Assembly (NCBI RefSeq): GCF_027580225.2
Contig: NC_073361.2
Coordinates: forward strand, 21,151,001 to 21,215,000
DNA: 64,000 nt
Source of the DNA: Misgurnus anguillicaudatus
Taxonomy: Eukaryota > Chordata > Actinopteri > Cypriniformes > Cobitidae
Reading direction: 5' to 3'
Both the position numbers and the translations under genes were made by a program. Below are positions 1-11,129 of the stretch, piece after piece (the stretch's first letter is position 1; every line of letters begins with the position of its first letter). The notes beneath the pieces are model-generated. The model had not been told where the DNA came from. It ran no database searches and saw only the letters and a program-made list of their open reading frames with translations.

Positions 1-720
1 GCTTTTTTAAATACACTTCAGTGGTCCTCAGTGGCACAGAATCCTCCGTTTTTTCTGTACAGACTTCTTGAGTTGACTATAGGGTCAATTCAGATAAATT
101 GGGCCACTTTTGTCATCGACATAATAGCCCTATTTACCTGAATTCACCCAATGGTTTCTATATTGACTTAGTCAAGTATGTTGCTCTTATCAAGCTATCG
201 GTTTCCTTAGATTTTAGGAGTAGTTTATTATTGAAAGGTTGAGACTGTTTCACAACAGCAATGTTCCAGGATCAACAGAAGTCTTGTTAAATTCGTAATG
301 TTAAATTATAGGGTATCCTTTGGTTCTCAACTTCTGTTTTCAAGCTGATAACAGATTTAGTTCATTGTATAAAAGTAAAGAAAAAAAAAACAATGAATTG
401 CATTATTTATATTCAATATTTTTATGCACTATATAGCCAGCAATATGCTAAATAACTTGAGCATGTTATTCAAAAACTACTCTATAGGTCATTTGTGCAA
501 GCAGATTATTGGGACCTATAGTTATGTTTAGTTAAAGGAACAGTATGTAAGAAATTTATATCAATTAATTATTAATATAATTAATATACTAGACATTAAG
601 AAATAATTTTCATTTCAAATACTTATCTCACTGTCAACAGTGGTCTGGCCAAGATATTGTCATTTAAAAAGTAGAGTTGCAGCCCTCAACTGATGTTTAT
701 GTTGTCATTTTGTGTATTGG

Positions 721-800
721 CCACCAGTTGTGTGACTGCAGTACCAGTTTTAGCCACAAGTTTTGTGATTGCAATACCAGTTTTGGCCACAATCCTACAT
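721..800. repeat. two-unit tandem repeat of about 37 bp
   Basis: The unit GGCCACMAGTTKTGTGAYTG followed by CARTACCAGTTTTRGCCACAA occurs twice in tandem with a few differences, ending near TACTGTTCCTT. It is probably a remnant of a dispersed repeat; the family was not recognised. Confidence 0.5.
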
Positions 801-892
801 ACTGTTCCTTAAAGCACCCTATAGAACACACGTAGGACACAATGGGGTTACGCACCTGAAAGGAACTTAACTTCCGGTCTCTGCATGTTTAA

Positions 893-2234
893 AGGTCCCG
901 TTCTTCCTGTGTTTTTGAAGCTTTGATTGTGTTTACAGTGTGCAATATAACATGTGTTCATGTAACGTATAAAAAACGCATTATTTTTCACACAATAGAG
1001 GGTATGCATTGACATCACTTTTCCACATGACCATGCAGGAGCACGCCCTGTTGAGTGGCAAACATTCAACAAAATGGCTGGTTTTCATAGCGGCTGCTGC
1101 GGAAATGCCAGTAAAACTGACTATTATCAGATTAAATTGAGTTTAGTTGGACTTGATAGCAGAGGTGGACAATACTTAGTTACATTAGTTACATTAGTTA
1201 AATTTTCCAAGCGTCTGTGCTTTATTAGGATGTTTTTATTGGGAAACATTTTAATTCACTACATTCTAAAGCATAGAATCATACTGTGTATTCTTTAATA
1301 TAGCATATTAAAATTTATTTAATACATAATTACATAAAAATTGTGTAAAAGTACTTGAGTAAAAGTACGTTAATGTAGTTAAATATTTAATGTAAAACAA
1401 AAACTTGTATTCATGAAATGTAATAGAGTAAAAATTATGATAGTATGCTTTGGAATGTACGTTTTCCAAAGACTTTTAAGTAGAAAGTAAAATAATTAAG
1501 TAGTGTCCACCTCTGCTTGATAGTGACCCTAGCAACTTGTCAACCCACCTGTGGTCAGTAGACGTTGGCATGGATGATCTATTTACTTCTCCTTTCTGTG
1601 TTTTTTGGCAGTCTGTAAAACGATAGCTCCGAATTCTTGTTAAGTCTGTTAGTACAGTCTATCGCACAGCAGGTTTTCCCATTTAGACGCGTTTTCCTCG
1701 TGTTTTCGCTGATTTTACACTGTACACAAATGCTGCTGGTCTGTCTCTTGCCACTCAGTGGGCGTAACCGCAGTCACTTTCGCCGAAGGTGACGTCACGT
1801 GCATACCTCTATTTACCTATCTCTATAGCGCTGTTTTCACTGTCCTAAAAACAGGCTGATGTCTTCCTTGTTCTATGATGTCCCTCCTTCAGAAATACGT
1901 AACAAATTCTGATTGTGTCGTTTTTTGGTGAGTTGTGATTCGACAGCAGCTTAGCATAGCAGAGCCGTTTGAGCCAAAGCTGGCGACTGACGTATTCATG
2001 TGGGCGGAGTTTAGCCAAACACTCTTATAATGACTTCTTTAAAGCAGGAAGTAGAGGGCTGTAGTCCAAACCAGCCGTTCGCTGTAGGCATTGAAAGGCG
2101 AATTCTATTAAAGAAAATATATTGCCTGGCAGTGAACTTTGAGCTTTATCATTTTGCAGGTATTATTTATGCTCTAACAGCAACATTACACACTAATTAA
2201 AGTTTGAAAAGTGGAATCAGGAAAAACATGACCT
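893..2234 (-). mobile_element. TTAA-type non-autonomous DNA transposon, longer copy, disrupted by a hAT-type insertion
   Basis: The left end AGGTCCCGTTCTTCCTG follows TTAA (889-892). The right end CATGACCT is followed by TCAA, probably a mutated TTAA. Both ends match the shorter reverse-oriented copy at 36497-37017, including the shared GGCGACTGACGTATT and GGGCGGAGTTTAG blocks. This copy has extra internal sequence plus the insertion at 1160-1515. No transposase reading frame is seen. Confidence 0.75.
1160..1515. mobile_element. hAT-type MITE with 8-bp TSD CTTGATAG, Tol2-like ends
   Basis: Termini CAGAGGTGGACAATACTTA and TAAGTAGTGTCCACCTCTG are inverted repeats. CTTGATAG is perfectly duplicated at 1152-1159 and 1516-1523, the 8-bp signature of hAT elements. 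The interior carries AAGTACTTGAGTAAAAGTAC motifs, resembling the ends and subterminal repeats of Tol2 as I know them. At 356 bp it encodes no transposase. It is nested inside 893-2234. Confidence 0.92.
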
Positions 2235-2955
2235 TCAATGGTCTGGCTATTGGCTAAACTGAACTCTGGAACAAATACCTCATCAAAAATAACAAATGTT
2301 TTTGTTTTTGAAGACAAGGGAAGATGGAGATCATGGATCACCGCTGTGTGAAGGGAGATTTGGCAACTGATGTGTAGTTGCCAAATCTCCCTAAGATATT
2401 TAAACTGCTAATTCAAAACTATACCAACTGACCTATAGGAATCTGAGATTACTGTGCAGAGTAAACCCCACAACGCATTAAAATGCAAGTTTCGGTGGTT
2501 TGCTATCTAAAATGTACTATGTTATGGCGCTTTTCCATTGCATAGTACCCCACGGTTTGGTTTGGGTCAGGTCGTGTCAGCTCACTTCACTTTAGCCTGG
2601 TTAGCTTTTCCAACACTTCAAAGTGGGAGGGATTAAAGGCGTGTCGTTATATTTGTGCTGCCTACTGCTGTGACGTCATACAAGTGAGAGCGTCATTGTA
2701 CATTGCCATACATTCATTTATTTCTCAGTCCGCCAAAAAATTTAAATTGACCACCACAAATAGATGTTTGCACATCACGTTTATCACTCCCTCTGTCTCA
2801 CATGACAGTTTCTGTACAAACACCCGACCCGTGGCGTCCGTCGAGGTTGCATTTAAGCATATATGCGGACGTTTGCATCGCGACTGTGCTGTCACAAACT
2901 GTTCTTGATTCACAACCTGTGGATGTTTTTCATCGCTAAAAGGGAGTTTGGGAAC

Positions 2956-3719
2956 CCAGGAGAAAAAGTAGTACACTTCCATAGTGTACTTAAAGTGCTT
3001 TAATTTCGCACACTAATTTTGTACTTAATTTACTAAAAATTAATCTTTAGTACTTCTTGTTCTTAAGATCATCTAAATGTACTTCACTTTGCTATTTTGA
3101 GACACCCTAAATATATAAAATGTGCTTAAAGCAACACTATGTAGTTTCGATGTAAAAATGACTTACAGCTCCCCCATGTGGTTGAAAAGCGCAACAGTGC
3201 CTGGTATCAGACACTCTTCTGCAGGCAGGGGGAGGGGCGGGGCTGTGTGCTCTACCCTCCACCACCACTTTCAAGGTGTGCTCGTAGCAGCTAGGAGGCT
3301 GCTCAGGTTGCAGCAACAGTACAATTTGTCCAGTTAAAAGTTGTTCTATCACTGAAATAATTTTAGAGACATTATTTAAAGGTAAAAAAACTACATAGTG
3401 TTGCTTTAAAATGTTTTTATGCTTTAAAATGTTTGTATTTAGGTACCACTTGTAGTAAACTTGAACCCATCTTTGTATGAAAGTTGAGTTCAAGTTTAAT
3501 ACAAGTGTTAACTTAATACATTTTTTAATACAGAGATAGTATGTTAAAAGTGAATTTTAGTTCATATTCATGGTGTCTCAAAATAGCACAGTGAAGTACA
3601 CTTAGATGATCTTAATAACATCTTAAGAAGATCGATTTTTAGTATATTAAGTACAAAATTAGTGTGCGAAAATAAAGCACTTTAAGTACACTATGGAAGT
3701 GTACTACTTTTTCACCTGG
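2956..3719. mobile_element. foldback-type element with about 150-bp inverted arms
   Basis: CCAGGAGAAAAAGTAGTACA at the left is mirrored by GTACTACTTTTTCACCTGG at the right. The arms remain complementary for about 150 bp each (2956 to about 3116 and about 3560 to 3719). GAAC on both sides (2952-2955 and 3720-3723) is a possible 4-bp TSD. It lies within 2526-4291 and is itself interrupted by 3130-3405. No coding capacity. Confidence 0.8.
3130..3405. mobile_element. TTAA-flanked MITE, AGCAACACTATGTAG family
   Basis: AGCAACACTATGTAG and CTACATAGTGTTGCT are perfect inverted termini, with TTAA at 3126-3129 and 3406-3409. The 276-bp interior is GC-richer than its surroundings and non-coding. TTAA targeting is the hallmark of piggyBac-like transposition. 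It is the innermost member of the nest at 2526-4291. Confidence 0.88.
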
Positions 3720-3855
3720 GAACTTATAGCAAAGCACAGATGACAACAGGTTTACCCGAGAAAGCGCAAGCTAGCATGAAAGTTAAGCTAATCTTTTACA
3801 TTATACCAGTGAGGCTGGTAGTGACGATTCTCTCAGACCAATCAGTGATCTACAG

Positions 3856-4105
3856 CAGTGGTTCTCAAACTGGGGTCCGGGGCCCCCAGGGGGGACGCGA
3901 GACAGTGCCAGGGGAGCCCCAGCTGTATGACTTTATAAAATACATTAATTTATCATAAATTTTGTGTAATTAAACAAAAAAAATAAGGCTACTAACCAAC
4001 ATCACTACTTTGTATAATTTAATATGTTTTCGTCATAAATTTTCTTTGGGGGGGGGCGAAGGAATGCACCGTATACCACACGCAGAAAAAGTTTGAGAAC
4101 CACTG
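3856..4105. mobile_element. hAT-type MITE with 8-bp TSD ATCTACAG
   Basis: CAGTGGTTCTCAAACTGGGG and GTTTGAGAACCACTG are inverted termini of the classic hAT (Charlie-like) form. ATCTACAG is perfectly duplicated at 3848-3855 and 4106-4113. The element is 250 bp, has a G-run in the middle and no reading frame of note. It inserted into the right part of 2526-4291. Confidence 0.93.
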
Positions 4106-4426
4106 ATCTACAGTGTTTTCGCGTCACGTTTTGATATCAGCTAGGGTCGCTTGGAACCCCAACCGAGGTGGTACTAAAAAAAGTATCGGATACTACGTAC
4201 TGCACCCAGTGGAAAAGGCCTGAAAACTAAGCTGACCCGACCTAACCTAAACCAAACCAAACCGTGGGGTACTATGCAATGGAAAATCGGCATTAGTAAA
4301 CACTGATATGGGTCATATTTGAGGTAAGTGACGGACAATACTGTTTGTACTGTTTGATACGGACAAATATGTATCAAAATGTGTCCTGATTTTCATTGGC
4401 TTTGTGCGATCTCAATAATTAACCAA

Positions 4427-5955
4427 CAGGGGCCGTATTCACAAAGAATTTTAAGGCTAAAAGTATCTCTTAACTGGCGAATTTAGGAGCAACTCCTAAA
4501 AATAATGGGCGTGTCACTACTAACTTTAGGACTCCTATTTTTTTTCACTAAAAGTAATTCATGAAGCATTTTAGCCGTAAAAGTAGCACCTAAGTCTGGG
4601 ACAGCTTAAAAGAAGTCGAGAGGACTCCTAACTCACTAAGACCTATTCACAAAGGATCGTAAAATGACTTAGGTGCTGATTAACACATACATGGACAGTT
4701 TCACCAACTCAAAAGCATTGCCTACACTTAAAAGCACAAGCATATTGTTTATGACATTGTTTCATAATTCATCACATTCATGACAAGCAGGAAGTTTTTA
4801 GAATTACATAAAACAATAATGATATTATATATTTATATTGTACGCCAACCTGTTGCCATGCTTGCCCGTTTAAAGGCTGCAATTTCAACCCTTGACTGCG
4901 ATTGTAATGCATACCACCGCACCGCCTCTCGCAGTCGTCCGGGGTCCGCGATATAAGCGGGAATGCTGCATTGATCTGCAAACAAATCCTCTCCCCATGC
5001 GCGGGTTGATCCGAAATGAGCGGGTGCCTGCGGTTACGAGTCATCCAAAAATAGTTTTTATGATATTCGGGTCGCGGTCGGTCGGGTCGTTTGAAATAAA
5101 AATGCCAGTTAACTATTTTAAACAATTACTACTTAAAACAAATGCGAGCGGGTCGGGTATATAGCCTATATATATATATTTTTTTTTTTTCGGTCCGAGA
5201 TGCGAGCGGGTTAGTTGAAAACGTTGGTCGGGTGCCGGTTGTTTGCCCGCGTATCACTGTCTTCCACGTCTCGCGCTTAGTGATATCTCAGTGCCGAATT
5301 TCCATTTTATTATGTTTCTTTTTTCCAGCACTAACTGGGACAGCAGCAGTAGCTGATCCTGCGTCTAGTTGGGCTTTCTTTTCCGTTTTGGCGAGTTCAT
5401 AATCCACCGTCATTTATTTATTACATTAGGCTTCTTCAATATGGGCAACATTTCCTTGCTTTAAGTAGTCTATTTAGTCTAATAGGATGTAAATTAATCA
5501 AGCAAGTGTTAATGCAATGTCATTTTTTATTATTAGGCAATTGTCGGTTTTCATTTGGGTATTAGCTACCTTGATTTAATTTAATTTCATTCACGACTTT
5601 TCTTTTATATATGCATTTCGATGACATTACTATTATTATTTTGTGTTGGACACAGACATATTTCGATGCTGTAATTCCATGATTTGGTGCGTCTGTGTTA
5701 TGTTCCGCATGACAGCCTGTCATCTAACAACCAATCACCGTGGTCATTGCGAGGCAGCTCGTGCATGAGAATTGACGTCATCCGTAGCAACGAAGACTCA
5801 CTCTTAGTTTAGGAGTTATCATTTTTCCTTACTAAAAGTAGGTCTGAAAGGCGTTGTGAATAACTTTTAAGAGACAACTCCTAGCTAAAATATTTTAGTG
5901 CGATTTAAGAGTACTCTTAGTGGTAAGATAAAATTCTTTGTGAATACGGCCCCTG
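4427..5955. mobile_element. hAT-like non-autonomous element with CAGGGGCCGTATTC ends
   Basis: CAGGGGCCGTATTCACAAAG at 4427 is matched by CTTTGTGAATACGGCCCCTG ending at 5955, a perfect 20-bp TIR. Internal repeats of TAGGAGTTA / TAACTCCTA flavour occur near both ends. An 8-bp TSD is not evident. The 1,529-bp body has no transposase. Its middle (about 5050-5250) is full of CGGGTCG-type motifs and may be a further insertion. Confidence 0.85.
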
Positions 5956-6326
5956 ATCAATATTTTCTTTGTTATCCTAACCACAGACAAGTATGTGGTT
6001 ATTTATTTACATTTGATTAAATAGTAGAATTGGTTTTATTATCGCTGACACTAGCAGAACAGACCTACAACCAATTTTAAATGGGGACCTACCAGTTGAG
6101 AACCACCATACTAGTATAAAAAAACTAAATTGTACTTTTTTTAGTATTAATTAGACTTTAATGAATGAGACATAACAGACGGAGGACTTCAAAAAACTGT
6201 CAAGATGGGAATGTGAAGATTTCAAAAATGTGTTATACTGTAGCTTGATATCATGTTGTACTGAAGTGTGATGCAATTATCTCATCAGGTCTCTGCCAAA
6301 TCTCCATCCATCTATCCCTCACTCAC

Positions 6327-6330
<4 letters not shown>

Positions 6331-6390
<60 letters not shown>
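6331..6390. repeat. (TC)30 microsatellite
   Basis: Thirty uninterrupted TC units, preceded by a short ACTC repeat at about 6320-6330. Confidence 0.97.
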
Positions 6391-6393
<3 letters not shown>

Positions 6394-6399
6394 GAAGTT

Positions 6400-7488
6400 A
6401 AAACTGCATTCCAGTACTGAGAGAAAAGAATCTCTACTTGAAAAGATCGTTGCAGGTTCCTGGTGTGGTTGAATTATTTAGGGAACAAGAGGTTTATGGC
6501 GTTATAAATATCTACATAAAAGCACCTAACTGGTGGGTTGTGTTACATAAACCTATGGTGAAGCAGACAAGCCCTCTTCAGATTACCCTTCACAGCAGCA
6601 AGCCGACAGTCTCAAGAGGGAGGGGTTGGAAACACAATGCATTATTTGCTTTCAGTATGAAAAAGTTGCATGTTCTCCCTTCTTTATGTGCTCAGAAGCT
6701 GCATTAATTTCAAATCTTAAGAAAAATGTGCAGAAAATTGACCTGGGAGGGCAAGGACGCTGGGCATCTTTCATTTAAAGCGCTCCTCTGTGCCCAAAAC
6801 AGAGGCCTGTGTGTTCATTAAAAGTGTCAAAGGATGGACGAGGAGGCAGGGACTGAAAAGAGAGAGAGTCTCTCTGTGTGAGCAAAAATCAGGATTTGCA
6901 AACGTCAGCTTTATTGAGATCTACTGTAACACTCCGGGAGTACTTCTGCCGTTTGTATGCGGTAAACATCCAGTTAATTAGCATACGCTGTAAAAATCAC
7001 CATGCAAAATGAGATGTTTATCCTGTGAACGCAACCGTACCTTTTCACTGAAAGTTTCTAGCTTGTAGCAGGTGCTCGAGATTCATTTAAGGAAATTGGT
7101 GGAAAACACAGCCCTGTAGGATTTGTGTTAATTACAGACTCGTAAACACATACGATTTAACTCCCCAGATAATGACAAAGTTCGAAACGCATCCACTCGA
7201 TATGATGCAGCACTGACGGTTACCGGTATGCTAACCTGACTACAGCACTTCGATTTAACTTTAATCAAGTGACACAAACGCTTTTAGGCAGCATCCAGCC
7301 CTAGAGTCATTCTGTGCTAGTCCCAAAAAAGCAAAGGCAAGCGCCACAGCAGCCCTGATGCAGAAGCACGAGAGACTTCCAGCGCAGAATAGAGCCGTTA
7401 AGTGAAAACAAAGATCATAAAAGCAGAGAGAGACACATTTGTAACGGAAGAGGGAATGCACTGTGAATTAAAGAGGAGATGGAAAGCA
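6400..7488. other. intronic DNA with no recognised feature
   Basis: Between the (TC)30 tract and the 194-nt ctnnd2 exon I see no exon, repeat family or inverted repeat. The short open frames here lack splice support and were not called. Confidence 0.5.
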
Positions 7489-7492
7489 TCAC

Positions 7493-7686
7493 CTGGTTGT
7501 AGCTGTGCACGGCTCCTCCGGGCTGACCGCTGGAGCGTGGAGGAGGCTGAGGAGGCGGAGGTTTTGATGTGGTCAAGCAGTCGCTCAGGGCCAGAGTCTG
7601 GTTACTATGGTGGCTGGAGGAATACTGGAGGCAGCCCTCTGGGTTTGAGCCGAGCTGCAGTGAGCTCTGAGAAAGCAGACTCGGTC
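7493..7686 (-). CDS. ctnnd2: delta-catenin 2, 194-nt internal exon (start of proline-rich region)
   Basis: The minus strand has acceptor CTTTGCACGCAG (AG at 7688-7687) and donor GTGATG from 7492. The A left by the previous exon plus GA completes Arg, then the frame reads [35 protein letters not shown], a run of prolines ([12 protein letters not shown]), and ends GGAVHSYNQ on a codon boundary. Vertebrate CTNND2 has PSLLSQSALQLNSKPEG and [10 protein letters not shown] at the same place, followed by a more variable low-complexity stretch, so the second half here is naturally less conserved. Length is 2 nt plus 64 codons. The acceptor pyrimidine tract is a (CT)n microsatellite (see 7689-7769). 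The next exon is not seen in 1-7492. Confidence 0.93.
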
Positions 7687-7688
7687 CT

Positions 7689-7725
7689 GCGTGCAAAGCG
7701 TGAGAGCGAGAGAGACAGAGAGAGT

Positions 7726-7767
<42 letters not shown>

Positions 7768-7769
7768 GA
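7689..7769 (-). promoter_or_regulatory. microsatellite polypyrimidine tract at the ctnnd2 194-nt exon acceptor
   Basis: Seen as (GA)n on the plus strand, this is a nearly pure CT tract on the coding strand. About 19 uninterrupted CT units lie at 7731-7769, then interrupted CT/CACT sequence leads to the CGCTTTGCACGCAG acceptor. It sits where the branch point and U2AF/PTB-binding tract are expected. That it affects splicing is inference. Confidence 0.7.
7731..7769. repeat. (AG)n microsatellite next to the ctnnd2 exon
   Basis: About 19 AG units with one AAAG interruption. It forms the pyrimidine tract of the minus-strand acceptor at 7687-7688. Confidence 0.95.
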
Positions 7770-8277
7770 GCGAGCAATTTTCAGCAAGGCAGTGATGCAG
7801 CCCTCAGCCTGGCAGAAATGGCATACATAATTTATTAGAAGGGGAGGAGTGGAATAGAGAGGGAAGGAAGAAGGGAGCAAAAGATAGCGCAAAAGACGAG
7901 GATTAAAATAACAGGAAACCCAAAAGCAAGAAAAGGAAGGGAAAGAAATCCGCAGAAAAATTAGGAATGTTAGGGATGGGGTATGATGCTTGTTTAACAA
8001 CTGACTAGTTGGTTAATAAGGTCATCTGGTTTGAAAGTTTTTTATGTTTATCATACATATTTTTTTTTATAATCGATTTATGTGTTTTTAGTCTATGAAA
8101 ACCCAGCTATCTTGATATCTTTAATATTAACTTAGTAAGGTCAAAGATTAAAATTAATGTAAGGAAAACCACTACTTTGATGCTCTTAAACTCATAGATT
8201 ATGAGATATAGGGGCTGTTTCCCGGACTGGGTTTAGATAACTCCAGGACTAGGCCTTAAGGTACATTCACATTATAA

Positions 8278-9102
8278 TGCTGCGTTTACCCCGGGCGCGG
8301 AAGAGGCGTCAAGCGTGATTGATTTCAATGTTAAGTCAACGTGAAGACGCGATGGTCTCGCGCTGCGAATGAGGCGTTTAGCTTGACGCGGTAGACGCGA
8401 TTACGCCTCATTTGCGCATCTAGTTCCCTCGAATGACGCGAATTGAGCGTCTGGCGTGGTACGTGCAAATGGTGCCTTTTGTGCATTTTGCGTTTGACTC
8501 GAATTTACGGCTGACAGCGAGTTGAAAAATTTGAACTTTGGCGGAGTTTCACGCCGCGTTAACCAATCAGGAGGCTGCTTGCTGCTGTGGCGGCAGTCCC
8601 GCCCGGAGTCACTCATTCAACATGAAGGAACCCTTGATATTGTTGGTGAGCAGTCACCCGGAGCTATACGACACAAGATCTTATTTCTATAGAGACAGGA
8701 ATAAAAAGGACCTCCCTTGGAAGAGTGTCAGTGAGGACATTGGGCAACTTGGTAAGTTGTACATACAAATTTCAATTTTGAGTCACGTGACGTTTATCGA
8801 TCCGCGGCATTCCCACTGTTTTTTAAAACTATTTTCCCCCAATAGTAAGGTGACCAAATACAAACCGGTAACTCTCTCGATGAATGCACAATCAACATCA
8901 GCCATCTTGCAAACAGACAACCGCACAGCACTTGCCCCTCCCACAAGAAGGGGATTTCGCCTCTGACGCGCATCAAATGCTTGCTTTTTCCATGCGTCTA
9001 CTTAGCACTAGACGCGCAAATGCATTCAAACTGTTCAAGCAGCAAACTAGGTGCGGTAGACGCGATTTTGACGCCTCAAACGTGGCGGGTGTGAACGCAG
9101 CA
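8278..9102 (+). mobile_element. Harbinger-like element, 3-bp TSD TAA, keeps a MADF-like exon
   Basis: Termini TGCTGCGTTTACCCCGG and GGTGTGAACGCAGCA are inverted, and TAA is duplicated at 8275-8277 and 9103-9105. A 3-bp TWA target is typical of PIF/Harbinger. Inside is an open exon (8622-8751) resembling the MADF/Myb-like DNA-binding protein that accompanies Harbinger transposases, which supports the assignment independently. No transposase domain is left in the 825 bp. Related copies are at 51678-52038 and 58844-59270. Confidence 0.85.
8622..8751 (+). pseudogene. MADF-like first exon remnant within the Harbinger-like element
   Basis: An ATG at 8622 opens 43 codons plus one base, ending at a consensus donor GTAAGT (8752-8757). 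The peptide contains LILLVSSHPELYDTRSYFYR and RDRNKKDLPWKSVSEDIG. The L..LV..HP.LYD....YRD...K...W..VS..IG pattern is that of the N-terminal half of a MADF (Adf-1 type) domain, with both aromatic core positions (Tyr16, Trp33) present. The remaining half of the domain and any downstream exons are absent before the 3' TIR, so this is a decapitated transposon gene rather than a host gene. Confidence 0.65.
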
Positions 9103-9284
9103 TAAGCGATTTGTCGCTGTGTGTCGCATGTCTCTTTCAATGAGGTCGTTAGGGGGCGTTTCTTAATCTGGTTGTCTTAAACAAAGGAGTAACATCCACT
9201 CCAGTAACTGACGAGAAACGGATGACGTGAACTCCACTGCTTCGTTTTCATTGTTAGTCGTGACAGAAAGTCATTCATCATTTG

Positions 9285-9656
9285 CATAAAGTTTAAGTGC
9301 TATAATTGGGTCCCCAGTGCTTCTATCAACCTAGAAAATGTGATAAAGATCAACCCAGTAACTTAGTTTTGGTAAACCATTCTCTGCCAGCATGTGAAAA
9401 AATAGCTCATTGAAATTTGGCTCCCCTTGTGATGTCAGAAAGGGATAATACTGTCCCTTAATCTGCACTATCCAACCACAGCACTGCCACTTAGTGCAGA
9501 GATCAGCTCATTTGCATTTAAAAAGACACACCCAAAGATGGCACATTTTTGCTCACACCTACAAAGTGACAATTTTAACATGATATAATAAATTATCTAT
9601 GGGGTATCTCTGTGAAAACCAAAGTGCATTTTAAAAATGTCTTGTGAAATGTCCCT
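9285..9656 (-). mobile_element. TTAA-type element of the 434-bp family, degraded 5' end (minus orientation)
   Basis: The right end GAAATGTCCCT abuts TTAA (9657-9660). The interior AGTGCTATAATTGGGTCCCC, CCATTCTCTGCCAGCATG and CCAACCACAGCACTGCCA is the reverse complement of the copies at 17220-17653 and 54625-55058. The left terminus is eroded and the start is approximate. Confidence 0.75.
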
Positions 9657-9699
9657 TTAACTATGCCGAATACATACAAGTTATTTATATAATGTATAT

Positions 9700-11115
9700 A
9701 GGTCTAATAACCAAATTGTTAACCCCTCAAAACTCTTAACCAGATTATAAAAGGTAATCAGCAGTGGTGTTTGGCATTTTGGAAAAAGGCTTAGGGCCAA
9801 CCTGACAACAAATGAGATTGTATCAACAATTCATAGTTTGTTAAAACGCTATCAGCCCGACGTAGCCTTCAGCAAGACTATCAGTCTACATCAGAGATTA
9901 ACTTCCCATCGAAATGACTGCGAAAAACACTGATTGTCTCTATCCTCACCACAAAACACACTGTCCCTTTAAAAACAGCTTGACTTAAAGTGTCTCGGGT
10001 TTCTCAGGAGGAGGATGTTGTCTGTGCTCCCTGCACTACACAATAATCTATGGCTCCTGTATCAGACAGATCCATCAAGCTGGTCTGGAGAGATAAGAAA
10101 ATTGGTGCATTATTCGAGTCCATAATAGCCTGCTGCACTCATTTTTGTTTTCATTGATCTGAAAAACCCTGTGCAGACACAGAGGATGCAATGCAGCTGT
10201 TGTTAGCCTGAAGCTTAACCATGCTGTGGATCCCCCTGCACGCTGGCATCAAGGTTACATGGTGGAAACTACGTCATGAAACGCTATAAAAGATAATCAA
10301 AAATGTGCCTGATGATAAGTGATTTAGTCATATGGGTTTTCAATATACGCTGAAAACAGTATCAGTACTCCCACACCTTTTGACTGATACATTTCCATGA
10401 TTTTTCTACTTTCTACTGCAATGACTGGATAAGGATTTTTAAAGCTAATTTTATGGGGATTGCACTCAAAGATGCATAACATTTTTAGATCTAAGCATTT
10501 AAGCAAGAAATCTGTATAAGATTTTAGCAACTCCCATGGTTTTCCTGGAAATCATAATTTTAAAATTCACTGATATTCAGAGTACCAACTATGAGGGGAG
10601 GTATGTCCCCCTATTAAAAGCATGCCTGATCCCGAAAGACAGACATTAAAACGTGGTGCATTCATATCTTTGGCGTTACTACACTCTCTTTTATGCATCT
10701 GAATATGGTTGTGGCCAAAAGTGATGTTCCACTTTGAAAAATTTACATATTTTACTCTTTATTCAAATGTTTTATTAAAAATGGATTGAAAATTTTGTAT
10801 GCATGTTGCATCATTGTGTTTAGAGTATAAACTGAAGCTCGGCTTTGAGAAGAATTCAAAGAGGCTTGGCAAAATAGTACACACAAAACATGTGCAAAGT
10901 CTATAAAGACATAACATAATGAATAGAAAATATTATCACAAAAGAGAATCAACAACTGATAATAAAAGATAAAATTGTAGTAAATGTTTTCTTTATTACC
11001 TGTGAGCTTTTGTTTATCTTCGCATGTGTTGTCTATTCAGATAAAACTTAATAGGCTACTCTGTGGTTTGCCAAATAAAGTTAAGTGCTTCATTTTGTAC
11101 TATACACCTCACATT
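9700..11115. other. intronic DNA with no recognised feature
   Basis: AT-rich intronic sequence. I recognised no exon, terminal inverted repeat pair or tandem array. Confidence 0.45.
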
Positions 11116-11129
11116 TTGATTGTTTAATC

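Larger units (their letters stand above)
2526..4291. mobile_element. outer DNA transposon with nested insertions
   Basis: TTTTCCATTGCATAGTACCC from 2531 is matched inversely by GGGTACTATGCAATGGAAAA ending at 4286. The inverted similarity continues through GGTTTGG and GGTCRGGTC blocks on both sides. No clear TSD is visible and the family is unassigned. The body is split by 2956-3719 and 3856-4105. The original element was therefore under 800 bp and non-coding. Confidence 0.8.
1..7492 (-). other. ctnnd2: ctnnd2 intron following the 194-nt exon (partial)
   Basis: Downstream intron starting at donor 7492-7491 and running out of the window. It is dominated by nested transposons at 893-2234, 2526-4291 and 4427-5955 and a (CT)n repeat at 6331. 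Positions 1-640 and 6000-6330 are AT-rich with nothing recognised. Confidence 0.75.
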
